A stretch of 64,000 bases of DNA from Blasia pusilla (GCA_050084515.1 CM114272.1:17112001-17176000); one strand, 5' to 3'. Shown: positions 1 through 10,590, counted from the first letter of the stretch. Notes: generated by a model from the letters alone, not told the origin. Numbers and translations are program-made.

Positions 1-99
1 GTGGATATCAAGCATATGGAGGAAGAGACACTCAATATAACGTCACTTAATCAACTACAAACCAGTACCACACACAATCACAAGGTGGTGATGGTGGAA

Positions 100-300
100 A
101 CCGTTGAGATCGAGGTCAGCAGCAGAGGGTCCCTGGATCTTGCAATTACTGTGGGATAAAGGGTCACCATGCAAAGTTTTGCTTCAAGAAGAAGGCAGAT
201 ATGAGAACATGAGCCTTCCAATAAACAAAACTATGTGGAGCAACAACACCAAGAGCAGTACCACGAACAACAACATTCATAAACGGATCATCTCTCGGTC
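100..300 (+). pseudogene. copia gag C-terminus with CCHC zinc knuckle
   Basis: A short frame across this stretch encodes an intact nucleocapsid-type zinc knuckle, CNYCGIKGHHAKFC (CX2CX4HX4C), at about 141-182, followed by a lysine-rich tail. Such knuckles bind the element's RNA during particle assembly. The counterpart in the - strand copy near 62.1 kb has lost a cysteine and shifted frame, so this is the better preserved copy of the motif. The rest of gag lies outside the window. The zinc-knuckle call is firm; this is a fragment, not a working gene. Confidence 0.85.
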
Positions 301-1919
301 ATGACTCATCATATGGGAGCAATGGTCAAGAAAGACTCGACAACAGATTGGTACATTCACTCTGATGCATCAAATCACATAACCTCACAAGAAAAATGGT
401 TTTGTAGTTTGGAGTCGGTGAAACATCCTGCAATTGTGCTCACATGAGATGACACTCAACATCATATCACGCATCATCTGATCTCTATAGGACAGATGGT
501 AGAACATGGTTATCAAGTGAAGTTTAACGTAGATGGTTGTTTCATTGAAACAATGGATAAGCAGACTGCGATAGGCAAAGGAATTAGATTTGGCAGAATG
601 TTTAAATTAGATATTTCTATGCCAGAGATTCAAACAACAATGTATGGTCAAACTGGCCAACAAGTCACAGATCTAAATGTGTGGCATAAAAGAATTGGAC
701 ATATGAATCTTCAAAGATTACAGAGTCTTTCATCATCTAATATAATAATAAGACTCCCTAAATTAGCGAGTCCTGCTACGTTAGAGGTATGTCTTGCTTG
801 CCCATTTGGAAAATAAGCTAGATTTCCTTTTCCAAAGCAAGATAGGAGAGCATCCAAGATATTGGAGTTGATCCATAGTGATGTGTGAACACCATCACAA
901 CATAGCCTTAGTGGTTGCCTGTACTTTGTTTCATTTATTGATGACTTATCTAGGTATATAGGGGTATACTTTATGAAAGCCAAGTCAGAGATATTCTGAG
1001 TGTCCCAAACATTCCGAGTTCTAGTAGAAAAGCAGAGTGGACAACACATTCTGAAATTGGGTTGTGATGGAGGAGGAGAGTATCTTTCAACAGAGTTTGA
1101 TGACTATTTAAGTCAGAATGGCATCCAACATCAAGTGACTTGCCGTTACACTCCACAACAAAATGGAGTGGCTAAGAGGAAGAATCGACTTATTGCTGAA
1201 GCGACACGAGCTATGCTGAATGAGAAGAACATGGCTAAGGTGTATTGGGCACAGGCTGTAGCATGTGCAGTCTTCTTAATCAACCGAACTCCAATAGAAG
1301 GAGTTCATGATGAAACTTCATTTGAAGTCTTCACAGGAAGTAAACCTGATTCTTGAAAGTATTTGGCTGTATTTTTTATGCTCATGTTCCTTCTGAGAGA
1401 CGTCATAAACTAGACCCCAAGTTTGAAAGATGTATCTTCATTGGCTATGCTGATGGAACTAAGGGACATAAGTGCTACATTCCATCCTCTACGCAACTTA
1501 TTATGTGTCAGGATGTTGTCTTTGATGAGCTAAAGTCATGGTATGCTCCATCTGAGCCTATTCCACCTCTAAACTTGTCTGTTGAGGGGGAGAATATGAC
1601 TATAAACCAACAGACATTGTCTTCAACTTCCCCAAGTAGTTGTGCAAGATTAGGAGAGGTCCTAGATTCATCAGTTAAATCTGCAAGTCCATGGATGGGA
1701 AGAGTACATATTCAGTGTGTTGACATTAGTCAAAGCTCGAGTCAGGTGTCAGAGGCATCTACCTCTGAACAACAACTTCGTAGATCAAGTAAAGTTACAC
1801 ATCCAGTTTATAGATTCATAAATGAAGATTTCCTTGCGACACATCATGCACATATGATGAATACCCTTCAAGAGCAGGAGCCGAGTTGTTTTGAAGAAGT
1901 TGCGAGTAAAGTCGAATGA
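301..1919 (+). pseudogene. copia protease / pre-integrase / integrase remnant
   Basis: The protease active-site segment at about 345-385 reads WYIHSDASNHIT. The family's usual D-S-G is changed to H-S-D, so the catalytic aspartate is lost. The GAG-pre-integrase zinc-binding part follows (WHKRIGHMN, then CLACPFGK, about 676-815). A TAA stop sits just after it. The integrase core shows HSDVW near 870 and DGGGEY near 1070, but the conserved glutamate of the usual NGVAERKN is lysine here (NGVAKRKN, about 1168-1191), so the DDE triad is broken. From 1353 the integrase C-terminal region continues after a frameshift (FGCIFYAHVPSERRHKLDP), then a serine-rich linker. Domain order is typical of Ty1/copia. 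Confidence 0.9.
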
Positions 1920-2306
1920 ATTGAAGCTATGGAGGAAAAGCTCGCTGCATTAAGACATCAACAAATATCGGAGCTGGTTGATATACCTTCCTGTAAGGAA
2001 ACTATTTTTTGCAAATGGGTTTACAAAATCAAGCGCAATCAAGATGGTACAATTAATAGATACAAAGCGAGATTGGTGGCTTAGGGTTATGCACAACAAT
2101 ATGGTATTGATTATGAAGAAACATTTAGCCCCGCAACAAAGATGGCGATTACGAGAATAGTGGTTGCAATTGCAGTAAGTAAGAAGTGGAGATTACATCA
2201 TATGGACATCAAGAATGCCTTCTTGAATGGAGATCTATACAAGGAGGTATATATAACTCAACCACCTGGATATGAGCATCCCAAGTTTCCATTTCGCGTA
2301 TGCAGG
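1920..2306 (+). pseudogene. copia reverse transcriptase, N-terminal fragment
   Basis: This is the start of the copia RT domain. It is split over two frames: a linker reading CKWVYKIK (about 2010-2033) and NRYKARLVA, a TAG stop near 2082, then IDYEETFSP in another frame, followed by [19 protein letters not shown] (about 2196-2255), which holds the first catalytic aspartate region. The domain is cut at about 2306, before the YVDD motif, and non-homologous sequence follows. The junction is the boundary of the LTR described at 2301-2725. Confidence 0.88.
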
Positions 2307-2725
2307 CTTCACTTGAAGACAAAGCTCTTTCTCTTGATGTGAAAACGAAGCGCTCCATTCTTCGCTATTATTCCAGGGGCTTCGTTCTTCGTGCTTCGAT
2401 AAAGAGCAAAGTACTTCTTCCTCTTCTTCATCATCATGCTTTGGTCAAGAGCGAAGCACTTCATAAACAGGTTCTTAATAAGGCTTCATTGTCTTTTCCA
2501 AGCTTCGCTCTTAGTCTTTAGACTTCGTTATTGCATTTCCATCTCCTCTAAGGCAAATCCTTGATTTTTCACCTCTCAGCCTTTTCTTAGGAGCTTCATG
2601 ATTTCTTTCAATATTACTCATTCTTCTACTACACAAACATAATATCCAAAATCATTATGTATACACAAGTTTTCTTCGAATAAAAAGCTCTAAATCTTCA
2701 AAAGTAAAAAATTGCGGGTATCACA
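2301..2725 (-). repeat. LTR (3' LTR of a second, - strand element)
   Basis: Read on the - strand, this stretch begins with TGTGATACCCGC at 2725 immediately after a purine-rich tract, which is the arrangement of a 3' LTR following its polypurine tract. It is unusually rich in GCTTCG/CGAAGC words, which also recur through the adjacent pseudogene up to about 4050; this supports one element. The far end is at 2301-2306, inside the copia RT; TG at 2301 would give the expected terminal dinucleotide, but six bases overlap with the copia sequence, so the exact base is uncertain. The other LTR was not found. Confidence 0.6.
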
Positions 2726-2738
2726 TACCTCCTCCCTC
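2726..2738 (-). other. polypurine tract
   Basis: On the - strand this reads as the purine run GAGGGAGGAGG directly before the TG that opens the LTR. Polypurine tracts prime plus-strand DNA synthesis in LTR retrotransposons. The assignment rests on position and composition. Confidence 0.55.
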
Positions 2739-2764
2739 AAATGTGAGCCGCCCCGGCGAACACT

Positions 2765-4053
2765 TCATGGTGCACTTTCTAAATCCATAAAAGTATCGTC
2801 TAAGCTATCGGACTCAGTGGTAGGTGGAAAATGACCATGAATAGTGGAAGGTTTGTTAACAATATTGGGGGTGTGATTGAGCATCTTCTCTCCCCATTTG
2901 ATAGTAACTAACGAAGTTCCTAACATTTTGTTATGGACTAATAGGTTTGATGGATTAAACAGAGGAAGTTCTTCAAGATTGATCGTGATGTTGGGTACGA
3001 CTTCTGAGAGAGACTTTGTATGATTTTCAAACTGGCCTTTCCGATGTTTGTTGACATAATCGATCTCCTCGCTCATGTGTTTTTCAAAGCTCTTGGCTAC
3101 TTCCTCGATTAACTCCTTGACATCTTTAGGGTCTAACTACACTTCGTTGAGCAGCTTTTGCTCCGCTTCCAAGACAACGATCCTACCGGTGGCTTCTGAT
3201 CATTGTGCGACTAAGTCCTTGCTAGTTTCTTGTTGTTCTTGAAGTAACTTCGAAGCCTTAGCGTTCTGTGTTGCTACTTTCTTGAACTCATGGCTGATAA
3301 GATGCACTTGTTGTCGGTATTGTTGAATCAACTGCGAAGCTTCCTTGACTTGCGAAGCCAACTGATAAGCCCCACACTCCATGTTGATCGCCAAGCTTTC
3401 CCATTGGCGTGCATTCCTTGATTCATACTGAGCCTGGACTAAATCGCTTTGAACTTTACGAAGCGCCATCTTAGTGTCTTCGACTTCTTGATTTTGAAGC
3501 TCAAGGTTTGTCTCTGCTACCCTACGTTATGCTTCGTTCTCTGATGAAGCTTGTGCCCTACAGTTGATGTCATCGAGCGCTTGTAAATACTGGTCCACAC
3601 GTGTTGTGTCGTCAAGGTGGTGTACTTGCTGTAATTGGTTCATTACAAGAATTGCCACATTTAGAAACCACACCATGTGGTTTGCGGTTTGTGTCATGCG
3701 ACGAAGAGTAGGGATCTCTTTGCTAGAGCGAGGCGTCTCCTCAGAGTCTTCCTACGATGCTGGCTCTATTTTGGAGGGGGTCTCAAAATATACTCTTCCT
3801 CGCTTCGGTCTTGGCAGCTCGATTCGCCCCTCATCTTTGCCTGAAGCCAGAGTATGTGGGTGTTGTCTTGGGGTTGCTTTGAGCGTCGGGGTGACTTCGC
3901 GGCTTCCAGTGGACCCCTTTTCGCTCTTTCTTGGTAAGCGTATGAGAGTGACTTGCGACCAATCCAGCGCCTCGTCGGCCATCAATTCCTGCTTATGAAT
4001 GCACAAATGGATTAAAAAAGGACACAGGAATGACTTCGCGCTCGGATGAAGCG
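2765..4053 (-). pseudogene. gag-like pseudogene with coiled coil
   Basis: An interrupted - strand coding stretch running toward the LTR at 2301-2725. Its N-terminal part, entered in frame at about 4050 directly behind the methyltransferase, contains SFLCPFLIHLCIHKQELMAD, which loosely resembles N-terminal gag regions of plant LTR elements. A basic, proline-rich linker follows, then a glutamine- and alanine-rich segment (about 3469-3200) with clear heptad spacing that predicts a long coiled coil, then an acidic tail ending in a stop at 2765. Stops occur near 3750, 3530, 3200 and 3135. No RT or integrase accompanies it, so the parent may have been a non-autonomous element. The boundary with the methyltransferase at about 4050 is inferred from the change in word usage and the end of methyltransferase similarity. 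Confidence 0.5.
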
Positions 4054-5318
4054 CTTTGAGCATTGCACGTACGTGCTCGCCCAGAACGAAGCTGACTATC
4101 CATGTGAGATAGTTGAGGTCCATCGCCTGCTCCAACACCTGTCTCCGGGATGCTTCAGCCATCCCTGGCACGACAGTAGTACCCGTAGCGAACCCCATGG
4201 CGCGCTCGCGCTCATCGGTTGTAGGCTCCTCTAATGCTTGGGTCACCTCATCCCAAATCATGCCCGGCCCTCCCTGACAAAAGGCATGGGATGCTAGGAA
4301 GCTCACCAATGTAGGTAAGGCTGCCCTCAACTCCCCCACCCTATTAGCCATCGCCAAGGGTGGTCTATCATCTCGCGTCACCACCTGAGATCAACGCCGT
4401 GAGCCCAAAAGAACATCCACTGTGAGATGTGGTGCTCTCTGGACTCCAGCGTATGCTCGACTTAGTACCTCTCATGGTATCAGGTTTATACACCACAGTC
4501 GTGGACGATGGGCACGTGATCCAACTCTAGCTGCATCTAGCAACACAGCAGGTCCCAACCAAGACCTCACCTGATGCACACTCGTCATCACACGTGCACG
4601 AGTGTCTCCCAATAGCGGCAAGTTCTCCAAAATGTACGCTGCAGAACATGTCTGACTCTGCTTCAAGTGTTGTATTACTTGCTAGCATCTCCCAAAACAT
4701 CCATGACCTCAGATCCTGCAATCCAAATCCTCGGTCAACTGATGAATGACCCTGACATGGCCATCCAGCAATCACCAAATGAATGGTGCCAACTCTATCC
4801 AGATCTTGCACCCCCACCAAAGAGATGTCGGCGGGTAGTGTATGCTGATATCCCCGTACTGCAGATACCGACAACAACTCAGGATACCTCTAGACCAATC
4901 TCGCTACGTGATGTAATGATACTCGTCACGCAGTCTCATCTCTCTCCACACAAAGGTACTAAAGTACTCGTATGCCCGCCTGCAATACTGCAGCCAATCC
5001 GGTGCTAATCCCTTCGAAGAGATCTAACACCCTTACACCCTCCTCTAGACATTGCCACACAACAGGTGTGGTATCCAATGGGGTCAACGTCTCCACTCTA
5101 GGAGCCCGATTGCCACCGGACTTTCACTGCTCCGGGATAAAGGCATGACTCCACGCTTGCCTCACAAGGTCATCGGCACTCCTTTGTAGCTCTCGAGTCT
5201 TACCCCACGATGGTGAAGTGGTCTCGCCAACATGGGAAGAGACATCTGCCATGGCATGTCTCTCTGTGGGACTATCCGCTACTGGGACATCCTCCATATG
5301 TGTGTTCCCCTCCAACAA
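4054..5318 (-). pseudogene. retroelement-borne cytosine-5 DNA methyltransferase, broken
   Basis: Read on the - strand, this region shows the ordered motifs of a C5 cytosine methyltransferase, the enzymes that transfer a methyl group from S-adenosylmethionine to DNA cytosine. Motif I (SAM binding) is VLDLFEGISTGLAAVLQAG, core at 4998-5024. Motif IV with the catalytic cysteine is GWPCQGHS (4743-4766). Motif VI is ILENLP (4616-4633). Motif VIII is RAHRPRLW (4493-4516). The C-terminal motif IX/X-like part is DERERAMGF (about 4190-4216), then RRQVLEQAMDLN and YLTWIV (about 4080-4147). The order and the closing segment are closest to the DNMT3-type arrangement. Three in-frame stops (TAG, TGA, TAG) lie between motifs I and IV; one frameshift lies near 4667 between IV and VI; two more stops lie near 4472 and 4386. 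It follows the protease of the same element in the same orientation. It is inactive here, but PCQ and ENLP are preserved. Confidence 0.85.
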
Positions 5319-5583
5319 TTCTCCTGGCCAGCTAACACTACCTGTGAAGGCTCGCCAACGTGGTCACAGACTCGCCTCATGATCGACCACCTCGTCCCGC
5401 AAACTGCGCGGGTAACTGACTCATTTTCCCGTCACCTGACCGCCATCCTAGCCGATAAGCAGCGGTCTCCTCCCATAAGTTAAGGATGAATCCTAGGGGA
5501 TATAACACTGTTCTCCCCACCAACATATCGTGCGACTCAGCAGGTGTCGTAATCGCACGTGTGCGCACCATAGCACTATCCGT

Positions 5584-6856
5584 TGTCGTGTCGAGAGTCT
5601 TTCTTCGAGCATGGGCGGGCCTTCTAGCTACGATAGATGCGGTCAATGCAAGGTGAACTCTCTAATAAGTTCTCCTTTTTCAATACAAAATTATGATGTA
5701 CACTCTCCATTCTCTCACGACAGGTATCACAAATGGAAGTGCCGAGGCGATCACTTCTTCGTAACATCGGATCCCAAAATTTCTAATTAAAAAATCCCTA
5801 TAAACTATTTTACGCTTGTACACGAGGAAGATAGCACAACTAGTGTTAAATCCTACTTGAGCATGCCTATTGACATCCATGGATTGCTTTATAAGGACAT
5901 ACAAAGTACAATCCCATGTCCTTCCATATGTGACAATAGGAAGAATCACCGGAGTTGGAGATTGCATGACCTGGTTCATGAACACCTCCCCAAAGTGATA
6001 AACTAAATAGCGAGTGAACCAGTGCCTATCTACAAAGAGTACCTTGACATGGTAAGGATTGAGGAAAGGAAAGTCGGTCACAGCTCGTGCTCCACCCCTA
6101 TCCATGCTTGACACACATTCTCTACTCTCCTCAAGAATGGGTTTTGGCGGAGTTATTCTCCCAAGAGGGGTAATCCACTCTCATTGGGGAAGTAACAAGC
6201 CAAAACATCCGCTATTTTAATATGACTAAACTCCTCTACGGTGACAAACCTCTCATCCCCACACACACACACCACACTCTAGAAATCTCTCGAAGAATAG
6301 ACCATGGTCAAGTTATTCTCCCAAGAGGGGTGATCCACTCTCATTGGAAGAGCAAGCAATCCCAAAGCCATACACTCAAGAGAGACACAAGAGACTCAAG
6401 ATGTGGAATAGAAGGTGATGAACCCTTGAAGGTCCCTCTTCTTTATATACTCACAAGGGATCCACAAGAGTACGAAATAGAGCTTATCTTATCTTGTGCC
6501 ACATGGCTTCCTCTCAAGGCTTAGCCAATCACATTTTGACACAAGTAGATTTCCTCTTATCTCTTCCAAAATATCCTCTTTTACCCACATGATATTTTCC
6601 AAATTACCCCAACTAACCTAGCCACCAACCAAGACTACTTTTGTTTTTCATTAAAGCAACTACTTTACTTTTATAAAGTCATCTTTTATTTATTACCTCC
6701 TTTTCCTAAAGTTGGGCCCACATAAAAGAGGCACCATAAAGAGGTTTAAGCATAAGAATCTCCTTTTTCTAAGCCAATTTACTTAATACTAATGAAACTC
6801 TATCTAACACTTAATGACGAAGGAGTTTACACACTGGTTGATTTTACTATACGACA
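5584..6856. mobile_element. solo LTR, 1,273 bp, inserted in the protease
   Basis: The segment starts TGTCG and ends CGACA. It is flanked by a 4-bp duplication, CCGT, at 5580-5583 and 6857-6860. Deleting the segment and one CCGT rejoins the host coding sequence as VQPEHATDSAMVRT without a break. That restoration, the TG...CA ends and the absence of internal genes identify a solo LTR, the product of LTR-LTR recombination. A TATA-like TCTTTATATACTC lies near 6440 on the + strand. A 144-codon open frame inside it (5680-6114, -) resembles nothing and is not considered a gene. The duplication is 4 bp rather than the more usual 5 bp; one diverged base could explain this. Confidence 0.82.
6151..6347 (+). 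repeat. 37-bp direct repeat pair inside the solo LTR
   Basis: Two near-identical 37-bp copies at 6151-6187 and 6311-6347 begin AGTTATTCTCCCAAGAGGGG and differ at one base. They are offset by 160 bp. Internal repeats of this kind are common in LTR U3 regions, where they can act as promoter or enhancer modules; no such role can be shown here. Confidence 0.75.
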
Positions 6857-7196
6857 CCGTCGCATGCTCTGGCTGGACTCTGGCAACTATCTCCTATCGA
6901 GTCATATACTACGTGGGTGATACGCCCCCAATCAAGGTTTGTATCTAGAAGGGACAAGGCTTAATGTCGGCCTTCTGTAACCCCAACGTTAAACACGTCG
7001 CCTTCCCTAACATCAAGGGTTGCGCTCCCAAATCAAGTAGGACGCGCTACGGGTGGTATACTGTCCTCGTCGGACTAACCAAGCAAACTACTCAAGCTCG
7101 ATTATCAAATAACATTACTCCAGGTGTCACCACTGCTCGCTCTATGGCCGGTCGAGCTGGCATATCTACCAACTTTGCCGCCGCCGTATGCCATGA

Positions 7197-9260
7197 CTAT
7201 GTGGGGAACCACCCAAGCACCGGCTGTGAGGGCACATCCACCACCTCCTCAACTACCTCTGAACAAGAAGCAGTCACCTCTCTACGCTCACAGAACGTGG
7301 CGGCCAGCCGGAACACCTCAGCTGGTCCAACTCCCAATGTCACCAACTCTATGGCGGAAAATAGTGGAGTCTGACTCACTCTTGTGGCCACCTCCAATAC
7401 TATGGTCGACACTAACTCCACTCGAGCTGGCATAGGAGTTGTCACTCCAACTCCTCGTGACGTCAACGTAGGTGCCTGAGTTGTAGGCACCGCTGGTCGT
7501 CGAGGCACCATTGATGATGTGTGAAGTGCCTCCAAAAATGTGAATGACTCAGGAACCCTGGCCTGGCGTCCATCGGTCCCCTCTGCTGGGTCAATCTCAA
7601 CTCCACCTCTCGATGGCTCGATGCGTCTCACAGCACCTCAAGTCACCACTGCATCCGCCTCAACTTGAGTTGCACTACACATAAACCCCATACTGACGAG
7701 ATCCTCACCTGGGTCAGGATAAGAGGTAGAAGCTAGAGCCACACTAGTTGCTCGCGGCTCCATGCCTTCTTTGAGCTCCATCATCATCATGGCAGCAATC
7801 CTTTGCTCCAATTGATCGATGCGTGAGAGAAGTGTCGGCTCTGGTGCTCTCGCTCTATCTCCTCTCGCTGGTGGTGGTCCTCTACCACCACGGCCAGGAA
7901 GGACTCCCCAACCTCCTCTAGGACAATCGTCCCCAGGCCCTTGGCCTACCTTTGGACGTGCCTCTCGACGAAGGTCATAACATCTATCCCTAGTGTGACC
8001 ATATCTGTGACAATAGTCACACTGGTACTGTGGTGGGGCCATCCTCTCGGGCTCCAGAGCAATTAGAGGCGCTCGTGCTCTTCTCCCATGATGTGTGCAG
8101 TCTCTCTGCCTATAGGCTCCTCCACACGTCCAACAAGACAACATCGGTCCCTGCTGGGCAACATATGTAGGTACGGGTCGTTGCCTCATAGGCTCACGGT
8201 ACCCGCCCTACTCTCTAGGCACACTGGCCCACTTTCGTGGTACTCGTGCTCACTGTGGCACCTCTGGGGTCACCGTCGCTCGTGGACCCTTCGACTTTCG
8301 AGAAAATCCAGCGGTCACTACCTGCTCCTCACTCATGTTGAGCTCAATACACTCAGAAAACTCAAAGACCACCTTCAATGTAGGCTTTGCTGTGTGAATC
8401 AGCACCGCATCTTGGACTCTCCTCCGTAGTTCTCGGTCTAGAACCCCGTACCAATACTGGACTGACTGCGCCTCATTCACTCCATACGTAGCAATGATCA
8501 TCCTCCTCATGCGCATGAATGTCTCTCTCAGACTCTCACCCGATCGTCACTGAAAATCCTGTAGACTCTTCAACTTGTTGGTGCGTACACCCTGGTAGCT
8601 CTTCCCCAAATGTCGGAAGAACTCCACTATGGGACTAAAGCTGGGTAGCCCTCTCCCACCAGAGGTCTCTGCCACATCGCATGTCTCACTGCCCTCCTCT
8701 CCATCTAGTCTCCAGGCTGATGGTGTGGGTCTCTCTCCTCTCACGATCCCATCATATGCCTCGAGACCACTAGTGGACACATACCCTGGAGCCCAATACA
8801 TCCTCCAGGCATCGATCTCTACTGAATATAGTGATCGAAACTCCATGTAATCATCCATCAAAGCACCCTCCAAGTGTTGGAACAATCCCTTCTATGCCAT
8901 GAAAGGGTTGAACCGTGTCGGGGTCCATATCTCCTGGAAGTCGCATCACGTGTCAAACTCTTGGATAAAATCATCTAAGTCGATGGTGCCCACTACACCC
9001 GAGAAACGATGCATGCCCCGATGGCCCATGTCGTCCACCTCTTGCCAAGTGATACTGCCTCTTTCTGTGATCTCGTCACCAGACCTAGTGTCTAGTGATG
9101 ACGATCCAACCACGGATGGATGTCGAGATAGCTCCTCACTGGTAATCCCTCGGTATCTCACTCCACTCTGTGTCACTCCACTACTACTGCTCGCACTACC
9201 CCGTTCTTCGAACCCTGGGAGAACGCCGTGATGACAACCCTGTCTGACCCGCTCAAGCAC
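7197..9260 (-). pseudogene. gag of the methyltransferase retroelement (copy A)
   Basis: A single - strand reading frame (the same register from 9260 to 7197) with scattered TGA/TAG stops. It encodes an acidic serine-rich N-terminus, a capsid-like region with FDTCDFQEI-type and ATYGVNEAQSVQYWYG segments (about 8440-8890), a CCHC knuckle CDYCHRYGHTRDRC at about 8010, a degenerate second knuckle CWTCGGAYRQRDC, then an Arg/Gly/Pro-rich linker and a short methionine-rich helix. It would package the element's RNA. A homologous gag, on the + strand, makes up copy B at 29.7-38.1 kb. The start codon is uncertain; 9260 is the upstream end of the recognisable frame. Stops are at about 8945, 8890, 8547, 8250, 8208, 7638 and 7197. 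Confidence 0.85.
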
Positions 9261-10590
9261 TCAGACTCACCGAGAATCTCCCACACTCCTCACTAGCTCA
9301 CCTATGCTAACGTCAATCCCGTGATGACACACCCGGCCTCACGCTTACTCAACACTCAGGCTCACCATGAGCCTCCCAACTGACTCACCTAACCTAGCGA
9401 CACTCTCGGGTCAAACATGCGACCCCTACGCAGCAACCGCGGTATATCCACCAATATGCTACACATGAAAAGAATCTACACTCGTCACCATCACTGCACC
9501 CACCTAGCACCAGCTACTACCTGATACCCATCACTCTCAATCACACACAACAAGTGCAGGAAAAGGGACTTGAATGGGTAACCTGATCACGCCCTCCAAC
9601 CTACGTACCGTCAACGCTCACCCCTCCATGTGGTATGACAACCTCCGCAACACAACACTCTCCTCGACTAACACGTCGATCCTCCCGTCAACAGATGCGT
9701 GCAACCCGTCGGCATCATGCGCACTGACACTCCAGCACTACCACTCCGTCGAGACACTCTCCACCACAACCCTCGCAAATCCCAACCAAGCCCAAAAAAT
9801 ATTACGTTCTAAAAAATGTGTCCACCCACCCCCAGACGTGCCACGTACCCTCAACTCAACCCCGTACAAATGCAACGTCCACTCTCCACCACAGCGAGGA
9901 GGCGCCGACCACGGCGCTCCCAACTACGTATGGGAAAAAAAACCAAGGGCCAAGGCTTGGCCGCGTCCCTATGGGCCATAATGGCCTCGGGGGCCCTAAA
10001 TGCGGGGGGGGGGAGTAAATGTGAACGCCGTACGCGCCCGTCGCCGGCTGTCTGCGCCCTAACAAACCTCCGGCCGCCTCCACGACCTAAACCGCCTCTG
10101 AGACCCGGCCGCCTCTTGCTCTTTCCCGACACACCTGCTTGCGTACACTTGACGCCACACCGCGCGCTACCCCCGGCTGCTGTCCCGCGTCAATCTGCAC
10201 GAGCAAAATCTGAGAAAAACGGACAGGGCTTCCGCCCACGGCCCTCCAAATAGAAAAATGACCAACACCCGCAACACACGCGTCTCCAGGGGCTCCCGAC
10301 CAAGGCAAATCGCTTGCCTACCTGCAAACAACGAATTCCCACCAGCCCCTTGAGATCTTTCTCATGTAAAAATAAAGAGTAGTAAAAACGGCACACCGGC
10401 CTAAAATTCCACTCCTCAATCTACATCAGCATATCGAGCCTCGTCTGCCCTATGCTATCAAGGAATCCGGACGCTAGCACCCTAGTCCTATCTCACACAC
10501 ATACAAGAGAGGTGCTCCAACGGCCCAACATGAGAAATATGGCTTAGGAAAGCCATCTTCCTCTCTTATATAGGGTTGGGAAGAGCAAAA
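9261..10590 (-). other. long 5' leader / LTR region of copy A
   Basis: On the - strand this 1.3-kb stretch precedes gag. Its gag-proximal ~440 bases (about 9261-9700) match the region upstream of gag in copy B (about 29260-29730), so it belongs to the element rather than to flanking DNA. Similarity fades further upstream. It is GC-rich in the middle and contains a run of about ten Gs near 10004-10015. Overlapping open frames at 9738-10308 on both strands look like composition artefacts. No LTR boundary or primer-binding site could be fixed. Confidence 0.5.
10564..10573 (-). promoter_or_regulatory. TATA-box candidate of copy A
   Basis: The - strand reads CCCTATATAAGAG at this position, a good plant TATA box, about 1.3 kb upstream of the gag frame and in the right orientation to transcribe the element. 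Its assignment as the LTR promoter is inferred from position alone. Confidence 0.4.

Larger units (their letters stand above)
1..2306 (+). mobile_element. Ty1/copia retrotransposon fragment (gag knuckle to start of RT)
   Basis: A truncated, decayed copia element read on the + strand. It starts inside gag at the window edge and runs through protease, GAG-pre-integrase, integrase and the first part of reverse transcriptase. It matches the element at 58453-63713 in the opposite orientation: the pre-integrase segments are almost identical and both carry VWHKRIG. The match breaks off near 2306, just after the RT segment that reads as a pentapeptide PPGYE, where an unrelated LTR begins. No LTR of this copy lies in the window. 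Several stops and frameshifts show that it is dead. Confidence 0.93.
5377..7196 (-). pseudogene. retroviral-type aspartic protease remnant, split by a solo LTR
   Basis: The - strand sequence from 7196 to 6861 encodes RVLLDLGAQPLMLGK and further beta-strand-like segments typical of retropepsins. The catalytic D-S/T-G is D-L-G here. It resumes at 5579-5377 with DSAMVRTRAITTP, DMLVGRTVLYPLG and a WEETAAYRLGWRSGDGK segment. Between the two halves lies a 1,273-bp solo LTR. Removing the LTR plus one 4-bp target copy (1,277 bp) brings the 5377-5646 frame into the same register as gag and the upstream protease half, so the insertion interrupted one continuous gag-protease frame. Five TGA/TAG stops interrupt the upstream half. 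The protease would cleave the polyprotein of the methyltransferase element. The family call rests on the active-site segment and position after a CCHC gag. Confidence 0.72.

Noticed and set aside
2765-4384. Treating the coiled-coil region as the C-terminus of the methyltransferase
   Set aside because: An open frame spans the joint, but methyltransferase similarity ends at about 4050 and word usage then matches the LTR at 2301-2725, so a separate element is more likely.
5680-6114. 144-codon - strand open frame
   Set aside because: It lies wholly inside the solo LTR 5584-6856, matches no family and is explained by chance.
9738-10308. Several overlapping open frames on both strands
   Set aside because: GC-rich leader sequence with few stop codons; residue composition is Pro/Arg-biased in every frame.
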